This document shows positions 8,592 to 16,470 of a DNA stretch of 64,000 nt, piece after piece. Origin of the DNA: Geobacillus jurassicus NBRC 107829 (GTDB taxonomy: Bacteria; Bacillota; Bacilli; Bacillales; Anoxybacillaceae); contig NZ_BCQG01000014.1 of NCBI RefSeq assembly GCF_001544315.1, positions 1 through 64,000 of the forward strand. Reading direction: 5' to 3'. The position numbers were made by a program, and so were the translations under genes. Positions within the stretch are counted from its first letter, which is position 1. Each line of letters begins with the position of its first letter. The notes under the pieces were generated by a model. It worked only from the letters and a program-made list of their open reading frames with translations, had not been told where the DNA came from and made no database searches.

Positions 8592-9209
8592 GTGTTTCCA
8601 TATGCCAGCGATGTTCGATCATTTATTCGCCTTTATCCTGTCGTTGCCGCCTTGTTGTTGGTCCATATCGTCGTATGGCTGTTGTTTTCTCTTCCCTTAA
8701 CAGCGCTTGAGCCCGTTTGGCAATACGCCGTCGGGACGAACGGCGCTATTCGCAATGGAGAGTACTGGCGGCTTGTCAGTCCGCTCGTGCTGCATCGCGA
8801 TTTCCACCATATGGCCGCCAACAGTTTGTCCTTATGGCTGTTTGGCCCCTGGTTAGAGCGCGCACTTGGGAAAAGAAAGTTTTTGTTTCTGTATATCGGA
8901 GGCGGAATCGGCGCCAATGTCGCCACTTTATTCCTTCTGCCGCCGCTGTACACCCATGTCGGGGCGTCGGGCGCCATTTTCGCCTTGTTTGGCATGTACA
9001 GCTACCTCGCCCTATTCCGCCGCGACTTAGTCGCCCCCCGCCACGCCCAGCTGTTGCTTTCGGTCATGGCGGTTCATTTGCTGCTTGGCATCATGACACC
9101 AGATGGGAATTTATTGGCCCATCTATTTGGCTTCGCTGCCGGCGGACTGCTTGCCCCTTTTTTGTCCATCCGCCCCGAACGGCCGTCGTTTTACATGCTC
9201 AGCCCATGA
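8592..9209 (+). CDS. ydcA: rhomboid-family intramembrane serine protease
   Basis: 205 residues with six predicted membrane helices. The catalytic serine is in GASGAIFALFG (near 132) and the histidine in AHLFGFAAGGLL (near 177); HRDFHHMAANSLSLW forms the conserved L1/TM2 region. It cleaves membrane proteins within the bilayer; the substrate is unknown. The start is GTG behind AAGGGAG. In B. subtilis ydbS and ydbT separate this gene from cshA; here they are absent. Confidence 0.9.
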   Translation: MFPYASDVRSFIRLYPVVAALLLVHIVVWLLFSLPLTALEPVWQYAVGTNGAIRNGEYWRLVSPLVLHRDFHHMAANSLSLWLFGPWLERALGKRKFLFLYIGGGIGANVATLFLLPPLYTHVGASGAIFALFGMYSYLALFRRDLVAPRHAQLLLSVMAVHLLLGIMTPDGNLLAHLFGFAAGGLLAPFLSIRPERPSFYMLSP

Positions 9210-9252
9210 AAAAACGGCGCTTAATGCGCCGTAATCCGCCGTTTTTTCGTCC
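9210..9252. terminator. bidirectional terminator between ydcA and cshA
   Basis: ACGGCGC-TTAAT-GCGCCGT inside a larger AAAAAACGGCG..CGCCGTTTTTT repeat. It overlaps the last codons of cshA and serves both convergent genes. Confidence 0.8.
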
Positions 9253-10621
9253 GGCTTCGGGCTGAGTCCGGGCGGCCGCCCCGCTTTTTCTCCCGCTTGA
9301 CCGCTAAAGGCGGCTCTTCCGTCAATTTCACCGGCGTCGTATCCGGCTCGCGCGTCAACATTTTCAAGCAGGCAGCGACAATCGTCACCGAGTCGTGTTC
9401 CTCAAGCAGTTCTTCCGCCGCCCGTCGGTAAAACGACAAGTTTTCTGTCTCAACGACGTTGAGAAGCTTTTCGATCGCGATGCGCTGCTGGCCTTCGAGC
9501 GCCTCATCGAGCGTCGGCGGTTTCATCCGCTCCATTTTTCGCTTCGTCGTCCGCTCAATATGGTGGAGCTGGCCGATCTCCCTTGGGGTGACAAACGTCA
9601 TCGCCACCCCCGTCTTGCCGGCGCGCCCGGTGCGCCCAATCCGGTGGACATAGCTTTCCGGGTCTTGCGGGATGTCAAAGTTGTACACGTGCGTTACGCC
9701 GGAAATATCCAAGCCGCGCGCCGCGACATCCGTGGCCACTAAAATTTCAATTGTTCCTTCCTTAAACTTGCGCAGCACCGACAACCGCTTCGCTTGGCTT
9801 AAGTCGCCGTGGATGCCTTCCGCTGCATAGCCGCGCAAGTTGAGCGCCTCCGCAAGCTCATCGACGCGCCGCTTCGTGCGACCGAACACGATCGCGAGCT
9901 CCGGAGCCTGAATATCAAGAAGCCGGGTCAAAATGTCGAATTTCTTTTTCTCGTGCACTTCTAAGTAGTACTGTTGAATGTTCGGCACGGTCATTTCCTT
10001 CGCCTTCACTTTGACAAGCTCCGGCTCATTCATGAAGCGCTCAGCAATGCGGCGAATCGGATCCGGCATCGTCGCCGAGAACAGCAGCGTCTGCCGCTCG
10101 GTCGGCACATGGCTTAAAATCGCCTCAATATCTTCAATAAAGCCCATATTGAGCATTTCATCAGCCTCATCAAGAACGACCGTATGCACATGGTCAAGGC
10201 GAAGCGTCCCACGGTTAATATGGTCGATAATGCGGCCCGGCGTGCCGACGACCACATGAGGATGCTTTTTCAAAGCACGGATTTGACGCTCGATATCTTG
10301 ACCTCCGTAAATCGGCAAGACGCGCACCCGCTTGACGGCGCCAATTTTATACAGCTCCTCTGATACTTGAATGGCGAGCTCACGCGTCGGTGCCACAACA
10401 AGCGCCTGAACGGCGCTGTTTTTCACATCCACTTTTTCAACGATCGGAATGCCAAACGCCGCCGTTTTCCCCGTTCCGGTTTGTGCTTGGCCGATCACGT
10501 CTTTATTTTGCAGGCTGAGCGGAATCGTTTTCGCTTGAATCGGGGTCGTTTCTTCAAACCCCATCCGCTCGATCGCTTTCATCACTTCTTGGCTTAATCC
10601 TAATTCTTGAAATGTCGTCAA
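9221..10621 (-). CDS. cshA: DEAD-box RNA helicase CshA
   Basis: 466 residues. Motifs appear in the standard order: Q motif ([14 protein letters not shown]), Walker [22 protein letters not shown], then domain 2 with ARGLDI and [13 protein letters not shown], and a basic tail ([18 protein letters not shown]). CshA unwinds RNA in the degradosome-like complex and in ribosome assembly. The TTG start at 10621 has AAGGAG upstream. Its promoter lies only about 60-90 nt upstream, next to a truncated insertion element. Confidence 0.95.
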   Translation of the reverse strand: MTTFQELGLSQEVMKAIERMGFEETTPIQAKTIPLSLQNKDVIGQAQTGTGKTAAFGIPIVEKVDVKNSAVQALVVAPTRELAIQVSEELYKIGAVKRVRVLPIYGGQDIERQIRALKKHPHVVVGTPGRIIDHINRGTLRLDHVHTVVLDEADEMLNMGFIEDIEAILSHVPTERQTLLFSATMPDPIRRIAERFMNEPELVKVKAKEMTVPNIQQYYLEVHEKKKFDILTRLLDIQAPELAIVFGRTKRRVDELAEALNLRGYAAEGIHGDLSQAKRLSVLRKFKEGTIEILVATDVAARGLDISGVTHVYNFDIPQDPESYVHRIGRTGRAGKTGVAMTFVTPREIGQLHHIERTTKRKMERMKPPTLDEALEGQQRIAIEKLLNVVETENLSFYRRAAEELLEEHDSVTIVAACLKMLTREPDTTPVKLTEEPPLAVKREKKRGGRPDSARSRTKKRRITAH

Positions 10622-10623
10622 TG

Positions 10624-11082
10624 TTATTCAAACTCCTTATAAAAAATCGTCCCTTTATCCGAGAGAAAGGTTTGACAGTTATCATACCATGTTATGCGGT
10701 GATTTGCAATGATGGGCGTGGGCAACGCGCAAAAATGGCAGTTGCACTGGGCGGTGTACGACTGGTTCGGGTGTTTTTTGCTTTTAAAGCGGGGAGCATT
10801 CGCCGTTCCATCGAAGAATCGGTCAAACACCTCGGCCAACTGTTGCAATGCATTTTGCAAGGCGGTCGAATCGGGCGCTTTCAGCCACGGGAGCGTTTGC
10901 TTCAACGCAGTCAACCGCTTGGAGCACTCGTTATAGCTAAGCCCTGCCCCTGTTGTTTCATACGCCTGATTCCATTCGGACAAAAAGTGATTGTACACAA
11001 ACCGGCAGCACCCGATCGTTTGGTGGATGAGCTCCGCTTGTGTTCGGGTGGGATACAACCGAAAGCGGTAGGCTTTGTGCAT
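10624..11082 (-). pseudogene. truncated TnpB (IS200/IS605 OrfB) gene
   Basis: The first roughly 120 codons are a TnpB N-terminal domain (AYRFRLYPTRTQAELIH..CCRFVYNHFL..LPWLKAPDSTALQNALQQL). All RuvC and zinc-ribbon parts are missing. After about 10.74 kb the frame runs into the cshA promoter region and ends by chance at 10624. It has a strong RBS (GGGGGAGGGAAGG). Its left-end hairpin at 11181-11211 abuts the broken hydrolase gene. Confidence 0.85.
10681..10709 (-). promoter_or_regulatory. sigma-A promoter of cshA
   Basis: TTGCAA (10704-10709), a 17-nt spacer, then TATGAT (10681-10686), followed by a leader of about 50 nt to the TTG start. The promoter is within a few tens of bases of the truncated TnpB element junction near 10.74 kb. 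Confidence 0.75.
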
Positions 11083-11180
11083 GACCTTCCCTCCCCCTTA
11101 CAGAACATTTGTTCTATCCTCTATTTTACACCTTTTGTTCGTTGAAGGCAAGAGAGAGTGATGGCGAATGCCGATTCATC

Positions 11181-11211
11181 CCCCACTTCCGCTCACGTGT
11201 AGAAGTGGGGG
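11181..11211 (-). repeat. left-end hairpin of the truncated TnpB element
   Basis: CCCCCACTTC pairs with GAAGTGGGGG across an 11-nt loop, the kind of subterminal hairpin recognised by IS200/IS605-type transposases. It lies about 100 nt upstream of the truncated tnpB and immediately after the hydrolase fragment. Confidence 0.75.
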
Positions 11212-11394
11212 TCTTCTCGGTTGGGAATGATAAAACGCCGCACTCAACAACACAAGCTTGGTGACCGGGTATTTTTCCGCCAAGTAGACGGCGATCACTC
11301 CACCCATTGAAAACCCAATGACATACACCGCACTGCAACGGTGATGGAGCGCTAAAAACGCTTGTTCCGCCGCCGCGATCCATTGGTCGTATTT
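11212..11394 (-). pseudogene. alpha/beta hydrolase, 3' fragment
   Basis: Encodes KYDQWIAAAEQAFLAL..VYVIGFSMGGVIAVYLAEKYPVTKLVLLSAAFYH, carrying the nucleophile elbow GFSMGG of a carboxylesterase-like hydrolase. It breaks off at the hairpin of the truncated TnpB element, so the acid and histidine of the triad are lost. The matching 5' pieces are at 16314-16408 and 14364-14426. Confidence 0.85.
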
Positions 11395-11395
11395 G

Positions 11396-11549
11396 ACACT
11401 CCACACACCTAAAGAGCGTGGGATTCTTGGGTCGTTCGCGTCCTCATCCATTTCTGGTTCAGACAACGCCCAAGTTCAGGGGTGTGTCATCACCCCGTCC
11501 CATCGGGTTAAGTTGTACCCCAATGGGCGGCGCACCTGTGACCAGTGCG
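11396..11549 (-). ncRNA. probable omega-RNA region and right end of the TnpB element
   Basis: About 155 nt between the IS1182-type insertion and the hydrolase junction. On the minus strand it contains folded blocks (CCCGATGGGACGGGG and the terminal CCCACGC/GTGTGG hairpin) and ends at GGAGTGTC, next to flanking DNA that would be the guide. In intact elements this RNA is made from the tnpB 3' end; here 1.5 kb of IS separates the two. Confidence 0.6.
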
Positions 11550-13092
11550 CTAGAAGGCCGGTGAAAAAGTACACTCTAAGGCAGGGATTTAGGGGGCTTA
11601 TGTCGAAAAAGGAGGAAAAATCGTTGGAATGGAGCGTGAATGGATCATGAAAGCCCCCAAAAACCCTTCGACTCAGCCTCGGCTGTTTCAAGTCATCGAC
11701 ATGGAGGACCTGGTTCCCCCACATCATATCCTGCGCCAAATCAACGAAGCGGTTGACTTTTCCGTCATTCACGATTGGGTGGCTCCCCTGTACACGGAAA
11801 AAACGGGTCGCCCGGCGGCGGATCCGGAACGGCTGCTTCGCCTGATGCTGCTCTCGTATTTGTTTGATCACTCCGAGCGGGAGTTGTATGAGATCCTCCC
11901 GATGCATGCCGGATACCTGTGGTTTTGCGGTCTTGACTTTGAATCCGTGCTCCATCCCGACCCGCATCATCCCACGCTTCCGGATCGAACGACGCTCGTG
12001 AAAACACGGAAACGCTGGCGTCAACACGGAATCGTTGATCGGCTGATGACCTATGTGGTGGACCAGTGCATCGCGGCGGGGCTGGTCTCTCCGGATGTCC
12101 ATGCGGCGGCTGATGGCACCCAAGTGCGGGCGAATGCTTCGATCCACAGCTTGCGGGAGGTCAAGCTCGCTCCGGTGGAGACGTTGGAAGACTGCCTGGC
12201 CCGCACCGCTCGGGAAGATGAACAGACCGAGTCCTCGGAGGCTGACCGGGATCCCGATGACGATCCGCCTTCTCCGTCTCCCCAATCAGGAGAGCGCGCC
12301 CATGCCGAAGAACGAGGAAACTTCCGTGGAACCACGTTTTCCAATCAAACCCATCGAAGCGTGACGGATCCGGATGCTCGGTTGTACAAGAAAGGCAAAG
12401 GGCAGGAAGCGTATCCTCGGTATTTGGTGCACGATGTCATCGATGTCCGGTCACGCGTCATGTTATCTCGAAAAGCGAGCGTGGCCACCGGAACGGCGGA
12501 ACGGGAGACGAGTTTGGAGCAGCTGGCTTCGATTCGATTCCGCCACCCGTCGATTACGGACAAAGCATATGGCACCACGGAGTATTTGGAAGCGCTCTTC
12601 GCCCAAGGCATTACGCCGCTCGTGTCGCTGCGCCGCAAGGAGATGGAGGAGATTCCAACCTGGAAGCGCCGGGCAAAGGATCCCGCTCAGGAAGCACAAC
12701 GCCAGGCGAAAGTCCGAGAAGTTCAGATTCGCAACCAAGCGAGGCTCCTTCAGCAACAGGGCGGTTATCGATCTATTCAAGCCCTTCGCACGCGTTGTGA
12801 GCATGTGTTCGCCGAAGGGAAGGAATGTCATGGGCTCGACCGGGCCCGAAGCCGGGGCCTGGACGCCATGGAAGAACAGGCGTTGTTGACCGCCGTCGTG
12901 CAAAATCTGAAGCGATTGTGCCGGTTTCGAAAAAAACGAGGGGGGACCGGCTCTTTGGCGTGCGCAAAAACGGAATTTGGAGCAGGAAGTCCTGCTCGTC
13001 CTCCCGTCCTTTGGCGCCAAATGGCGGGGAGAATGGCCTCCAAAATTCGACATGAGGGAAGTCTATGCCCCATTAATTCACCGGCCTTCTAG
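11550..13092 (+). mobile_element. IS1182-family insertion sequence
   Basis: 1,543 bp bounded by perfect 16-bp inverted repeats CTAGAAGGCCGGTGAA (11550-11565) and its complement (13077-13092), with one long transposase gene. The outer CTAG is palindromic and could be target rather than IS. It is inserted one base after the tnpB stop codon. Confidence 0.9.
11629..13092 (+). CDS. IS1182-family DDE transposase
   Basis: 487 residues, apparently full length. The N-terminal region LVPPHHILRQINEAVDF..RLMLLSYLFDHSERELYE and the DDE core DVHAAADGTQVRANAS, with a later glutamate in the RTRCEHVFAEGKECHG segment, are typical of IS1182. A 16-codon leader frame (11600-11650) overlaps an internal ATG at 11647, so translation may start there. 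The TAG stop codon lies inside the right terminal inverted repeat. Confidence 0.9.
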   Translation: MEREWIMKAPKNPSTQPRLFQVIDMEDLVPPHHILRQINEAVDFSVIHDWVAPLYTEKTGRPAADPERLLRLMLLSYLFDHSERELYEILPMHAGYLWFCGLDFESVLHPDPHHPTLPDRTTLVKTRKRWRQHGIVDRLMTYVVDQCIAAGLVSPDVHAAADGTQVRANASIHSLREVKLAPVETLEDCLARTAREDEQTESSEADRDPDDDPPSPSPQSGERAHAEERGNFRGTTFSNQTHRSVTDPDARLYKKGKGQEAYPRYLVHDVIDVRSRVMLSRKASVATGTAERETSLEQLASIRFRHPSITDKAYGTTEYLEALFAQGITPLVSLRRKEMEEIPTWKRRAKDPAQEAQRQAKVREVQIRNQARLLQQQGGYRSIQALRTRCEHVFAEGKECHGLDRARSRGLDAMEEQALLTAVVQNLKRLCRFRKKRGGTGSLACAKTEFGAGSPARPPVLWRQMAGRMASKIRHEGSLCPINSPAF

Positions 13093-13093
13093 G

Positions 13094-14149
13094 TTAGGCG
13101 GCGAAGCCCGAAATCGCTTTGGCGATGTTGATCGCGCCATTCAAGTCGGCGTGGATGGTGTATCCGCACTTTTGGCATCGGAAGTGGATGCCGTTTCGGT
13201 TCGCTTTCTCCCGATGCCCGCATCGGCATGTTTGACTGGTGTAGGTCGGATTCACCCACTCCACCCGAATGCCCGCCATTTCGGCTTTGTAGGCAATCAT
13301 CGTTTGCAGTTGATGAAACGCCCATGAATGAAGATTTCGTCCTGCTTCTTTTGCCGAAGCGGCTCGTTTCCGAATCCCCGCCAAATCTTCCATCCGAATC
13401 ACGCCAACACCGTTGGCGAGCGCAAAACGGACGATTTGACGGCTGATTTTATGGTTCATATCCTTCATCCAGCGGGACTCTTTATCGCCGATTTTGCGAA
13501 TCATATGAAGCTTCTTCGCTTTGCCCAACGTTCGCCGCAAAGCCGCGTATCGTCGGCGCACAAAGGCGCATTGGTTCCCTTTGAAAAACCACGATTTCGT
13601 CCCTACGCTGGCAACGGCGATATAGCGAAGCCCAACGTCAACCCCCATCACCTTTGTTTCGTGCCGCGGCTTGACTTCAAATGCGACCGCGATCGCCAAG
13701 CACCATTTCTTTCGCTTTTTGTAGAGCTTGGCCGCCCCTTGTTTGGCGGTTCCATGGATCAGCCGATTCAGCCATGCCTCTTGATAGGGGCGCGTGACGA
13801 CAGGCACGCCAATTCGTTTCTCCAGTGTGGGGAAGGAAACCGTGTAGAACGCTCCTTTCTTTTCCACCTTTATGTTTTGATTGTTAAAGCAACACCAAAA
13901 TGTTCGGAACTTCTTTGCCTTTTGTTTTTTCTTTTGGGACTTCACTTCTCGAATCGTTTGATTCACGACGGCGGAAGGAAACCGCTGCGACGAAAACTCT
14001 TTAAACAGTTTGCTCGTCGCTTGATTCAGCTTGGGATGATTCAACAGCCAATTCGCAAAGGCGGTATTCACTTCTGTCATCCGTTCATACATGTCTTGTT
14101 TGACTTTCGTTGGGTTGTGCAGTTCCAGCCTTAGTGTGATCGTGGGCAT
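13094..14149 (-). CDS. tnpB: TnpB RNA-guided nuclease-type protein
   Basis: 351 residues starting at ATG 14149 behind AAGGGGGTGA. All three RuvC acidic residues are visible: D in MGVDVGLRYIAVAS, E in VIRMEDLAG, D in HADLNGAINIAKAI. The four-cysteine zinc ribbon (CRCGH..CQKCGY) is also present. TnpB proteins are programmable DNA nucleases guided by an RNA from the element's own right end. No tnpA transposase is present, so movement would need one in trans. The protein looks intact, but its 3' end is separated from the guide RNA region by the IS1182-type element. Confidence 0.9.
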   Translation of the reverse strand: MPTITLRLELHNPTKVKQDMYERMTEVNTAFANWLLNHPKLNQATSKLFKEFSSQRFPSAVVNQTIREVKSQKKKQKAKKFRTFWCCFNNQNIKVEKKGAFYTVSFPTLEKRIGVPVVTRPYQEAWLNRLIHGTAKQGAAKLYKKRKKWCLAIAVAFEVKPRHETKVMGVDVGLRYIAVASVGTKSWFFKGNQCAFVRRRYAALRRTLGKAKKLHMIRKIGDKESRWMKDMNHKISRQIVRFALANGVGVIRMEDLAGIRKRAASAKEAGRNLHSWAFHQLQTMIAYKAEMAGIRVEWVNPTYTSQTCRCGHREKANRNGIHFRCQKCGYTIHADLNGAINIAKAISGFAA

Positions 14150-14328
14150 GGATTCACCCCCTTTTCTTTTGAGATTCCACATAGCGTTCAGTTGTTTTCG
14201 TTCTTCGATATTCTTGTCCCATATATAAATTATATCAGTTTAACGATTATACTGCGACACTTAAAGATAAAAATGGTTGCTCTAAGCAAATCCGATTAAG
14301 GATTACCGAGCAACGCCGTCTTTCATCC

Positions 14329-14350
14329 CACGATTGAAACCGTGGGCTTT
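14329..14350 (-). repeat. left-end hairpin of the TnpB element
   Basis: On the minus strand CCCACGG and the complementary CGTGGG flank TTTCAAT, a subterminal hairpin typical of IS200/IS605 left ends, about 180 nt upstream of tnpB. Confidence 0.7.
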
Positions 14351-14363
14351 CAGACGTTTTTCT

Positions 14364-14426
14364 GTAATTCCTTTCAACCGCAGTTCGCTTCCGTGTCCCG
14401 GTAAGGTCGGCGTTTCGATCATCCAA
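14364..14426 (-). pseudogene. alpha/beta hydrolase, middle fragment
   Basis: Short coding stretch MIETPTLPGHGSELRLKGIT in the same frame as the 5' fragment when the IS1634-type element and one target copy are removed. TLPGHG is typical of this hydrolase family. It ends at the left boundary of the TnpB element. Confidence 0.75.
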
Positions 14427-16319
14427 CTCACATTTCGCACCCTAACAGGGTAGAAAGAAAAAATTTTTGATTTCGTTTTTCAGAATCACGTTTCGACCAA
14501 CACGACGAGCGATAGTAATCCTTTTTTTACCATCGATCGTCGTTCCGTATCACGTTACACATAAATGCTCTCATCCATGCCCAATCCCTGCAAAATCCTT
14601 CGCTGATCCGGGTTGAGGGGGCGATCCAGTGCGCGTTGAATGCGTCCATCCGGCAGCTCCAGCAGGATGACGTTCACATATTGAAACAGCTGAAAAATCG
14701 CCTGTCCGGTTGGCCGGGTCAGCTTGCGGCCTCCAGCCCCTTTTAACGGGTGTTCCGGTGTGATGAACGGACGCACCCGGCGCTGAAAAACACGGTAAAT
14801 CGCCAAGGCCAACAGAAACAAATCACCCAATACGGCGACCCGTTCTGGTTTTTTGACGTAAATCTCATCCGTGAAAAACGGATCTTTCAAAAACGCGAAG
14901 TTCATTTCCACCGAGATTTGCCCTTTATACAGCTTCAAGATCTCTTGGGCATCCATAGGTTGACCCTTCCATTCCTTCGGAACGGTCGTCACGAGGACAA
15001 ACCGGGACGCTTTCCGTTTCGCCTGTTCCCACGCATCTTGGTCGAATTCTACGTTCAAGCGAAGGGCGTACACCGTCTCCATGTCCAGTTCCGCCCCTTT
15101 TTTCGGCCGTCCGCGCCGTTTTTTCGGACGCACGATCTCTTCGACCGCGGCCTTGACCCGATGAAACCGAGGGCGAAGGGACGCCTTGAGGGATGTCAAG
15201 GCTTGTTCCGCGTCTTCCCGGCAGGAGAAGGGATGGCGCTCCCAACGCTCTTGTTCCTCGCGAAGAAGCTCCGCTTCTTTGACTCGTTCTTTTTCGAGCG
15301 TTTTTCTTTTGCGCTGGTCGAGCGCGCTCGATTCGACGACGATCAAGCGTACGGGGTGGCCTTCATAGGTCGAGGCCGTTTCCCATACCCGATGCGTCGC
15401 GCCGTTTCTCTCCGCCAAGGCAAAAGGTTCGCTCCACGTGATGTTGGCGGCCTCGGCCTCCGCTAATGCTCGTTTCACGATCCGAAGCGACGAAGGGCCC
15501 CTGGTGACCAAAAAGGCGTTGGCGGCTTTCGTTTGCGCCAAGGTGTCTTTCGTCATCGCAGCGGAATCCGCCACGTAAATCCATTCATCGTCGATCTTGG
15601 CTTGTTTGAACTGTTCGTGGATCCGCGACAGCACCTCAGGATTCCACGCCTTATCCGATCGATTGCCGTCGTGCCCATCGCCGTAAAACGGGATGCCGTC
15701 CTCGTTGCCGACGAGTCCGAAGCCGATCTGTTTTTGACAACGATGATGGCGGTTGTAACCATGTGTGATCTGTAAGACTTCTAACGAGGCCGATTCATAG
15801 GCGCCGTAAACGGTCTTGTCCGTCGTATCGGCGTGAAAGGCTCGGAGGGAAAGGCCTTCTTTGCGATAAATCTGAATCAAGCAAGTGCTGATGACCTTGT
15901 GAATGTCGGCCTCATACAAGCGGTCGAGATGACGAGCCAAGGCATCGTCATTCAACTGGGAAGGATGGAGCCCGGAACGGATGAGTTTCTCCAGATCGAT
16001 CTCCTGAGCCCATCGCTCCAGATGAACGAGGGCTTGCCGGCCGTCAAACATATTGTAGAGGATGGCCTGAACGGCATCGCTGGCTCGAGTCTGGCACTGC
16101 GGGTGGGCGGGAACGAGATGGTCAATCAATGGGGGAAGGCCCAGTTCCTTGACTAGAGCACTTATGATATTCAAATAAGAATTGCGATAGACCGCTTTGA
16201 CTTGCACATCCATGAGAGAAAAACTCCTTCACTTTCCTTGTGTGTCAAGGATTCATTCGACGATGGGCGCAAAAAATCCTCCCGATTTTCGTTGAGAGGG
16301 TGCGAAATGTGAGATCCAA
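14421..16319. mobile_element. IS1634-family insertion sequence with 6-bp target duplication
   Basis: Terminal inverted repeats CTCACATTTCGCACCCT (14427-14443) and AGGGTGCGAAATGTGAG (16297-16313) bound a 1,887-bp element. ATCCAA is duplicated at 14421-14426 and 16314-16319. The intact duplication and full-length transposase suggest a recent insertion. Confidence 0.9.
14555..16213 (-). CDS. IS1634-family DDE transposase
   Basis: 552 residues, full length. Features of the IS4/IS1634 group are visible: an N-terminal region with ASDAVQAILYNMFDGRQAL, catalytic aspartates in LRAFHADTTDKTVYG and WIYVADSAAMTKDTL, and a late YxxGQISVEMNFAFLKDP block holding the glutamate. It contains a basic KKRRGRPKKG segment near residue 350. 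It sits inside a broken hydrolase gene. Confidence 0.9.
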   Translation of the reverse strand: MDVQVKAVYRNSYLNIISALVKELGLPPLIDHLVPAHPQCQTRASDAVQAILYNMFDGRQALVHLERWAQEIDLEKLIRSGLHPSQLNDDALARHLDRLYEADIHKVISTCLIQIYRKEGLSLRAFHADTTDKTVYGAYESASLEVLQITHGYNRHHRCQKQIGFGLVGNEDGIPFYGDGHDGNRSDKAWNPEVLSRIHEQFKQAKIDDEWIYVADSAAMTKDTLAQTKAANAFLVTRGPSSLRIVKRALAEAEAANITWSEPFALAERNGATHRVWETASTYEGHPVRLIVVESSALDQRKRKTLEKERVKEAELLREEQERWERHPFSCREDAEQALTSLKASLRPRFHRVKAAVEEIVRPKKRRGRPKKGAELDMETVYALRLNVEFDQDAWEQAKRKASRFVLVTTVPKEWKGQPMDAQEILKLYKGQISVEMNFAFLKDPFFTDEIYVKKPERVAVLGDLFLLALAIYRVFQRRVRPFITPEHPLKGAGGRKLTRPTGQAIFQLFQYVNVILLELPDGRIQRALDRPLNPDQRRILQGLGMDESIYV

Positions 16320-16408
16320 TCGGTCCGCTCCCGCAAATAGTCGGCCAACGGCATCACTTCTTCCGGACTTCCGGTAAAACCGTGAAGGCACAAACATCCG
16401 ATCATCAT
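16314..16408 (-). pseudogene. alpha/beta hydrolase, 5' fragment
   Basis: Starts at ATG 16408 behind GGGGGTGGGG and encodes MMIGCLCLHGFTGSPEEVMP..RERTDW, containing the HGFTGS oxyanion-hole motif of carboxylesterases. It is cut by the IS1634-type element. In frame with the middle and 3' fragments it would give a protein of the family of small Geobacillus esterases. It lies just downstream of murF. Confidence 0.85.
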
Positions 16409-16427
16409 CCCCACCCCCGCTCGAATG

Positions 16428-16458
16428 AAAAGCGGCGCCCATGACGCCGCTTTTAGTT
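16428..16458 (-). terminator. terminator after murF
   Basis: AAAAGCGGCG and CGCCGCTTTT form a 10-bp stem with a 7-nt loop just after the murF stop; T-runs flank it on both strands. Confidence 0.75.
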
Positions 16459-16470
16459 TTTGCCGTTCGC

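Larger units (their letters stand above)
11395..14363 (-). mobile_element. TnpB (IS605 OrfB-only) element, interrupted by the IS1182-type element
   Basis: Left end near 14363, marked by TTAC just outside and a subterminal hairpin CCCACGGTTTCAATCGTGGG (14329-14350). Right end near 11395 with the typical CCCACGC..GTGTGGAGTGTC fold. Without the inserted IS1182-type unit it is about 1.4 kb. Removing it restores the hydrolase frame (..LKGIT + KYDQW..), which fixes both ends to within a base or two. Confidence 0.8.

Noticed and set aside
10672-10700. TTGACA on the plus strand upstream of cshA
   Set aside because: No -10 at a suitable distance and no gene in that direction.
14750-15466. 238-codon frame opposite the IS1634-type transposase
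   Set aside because: Antisense shadow rich in Arg and Phe; the opposite strand encodes a complete transposase.
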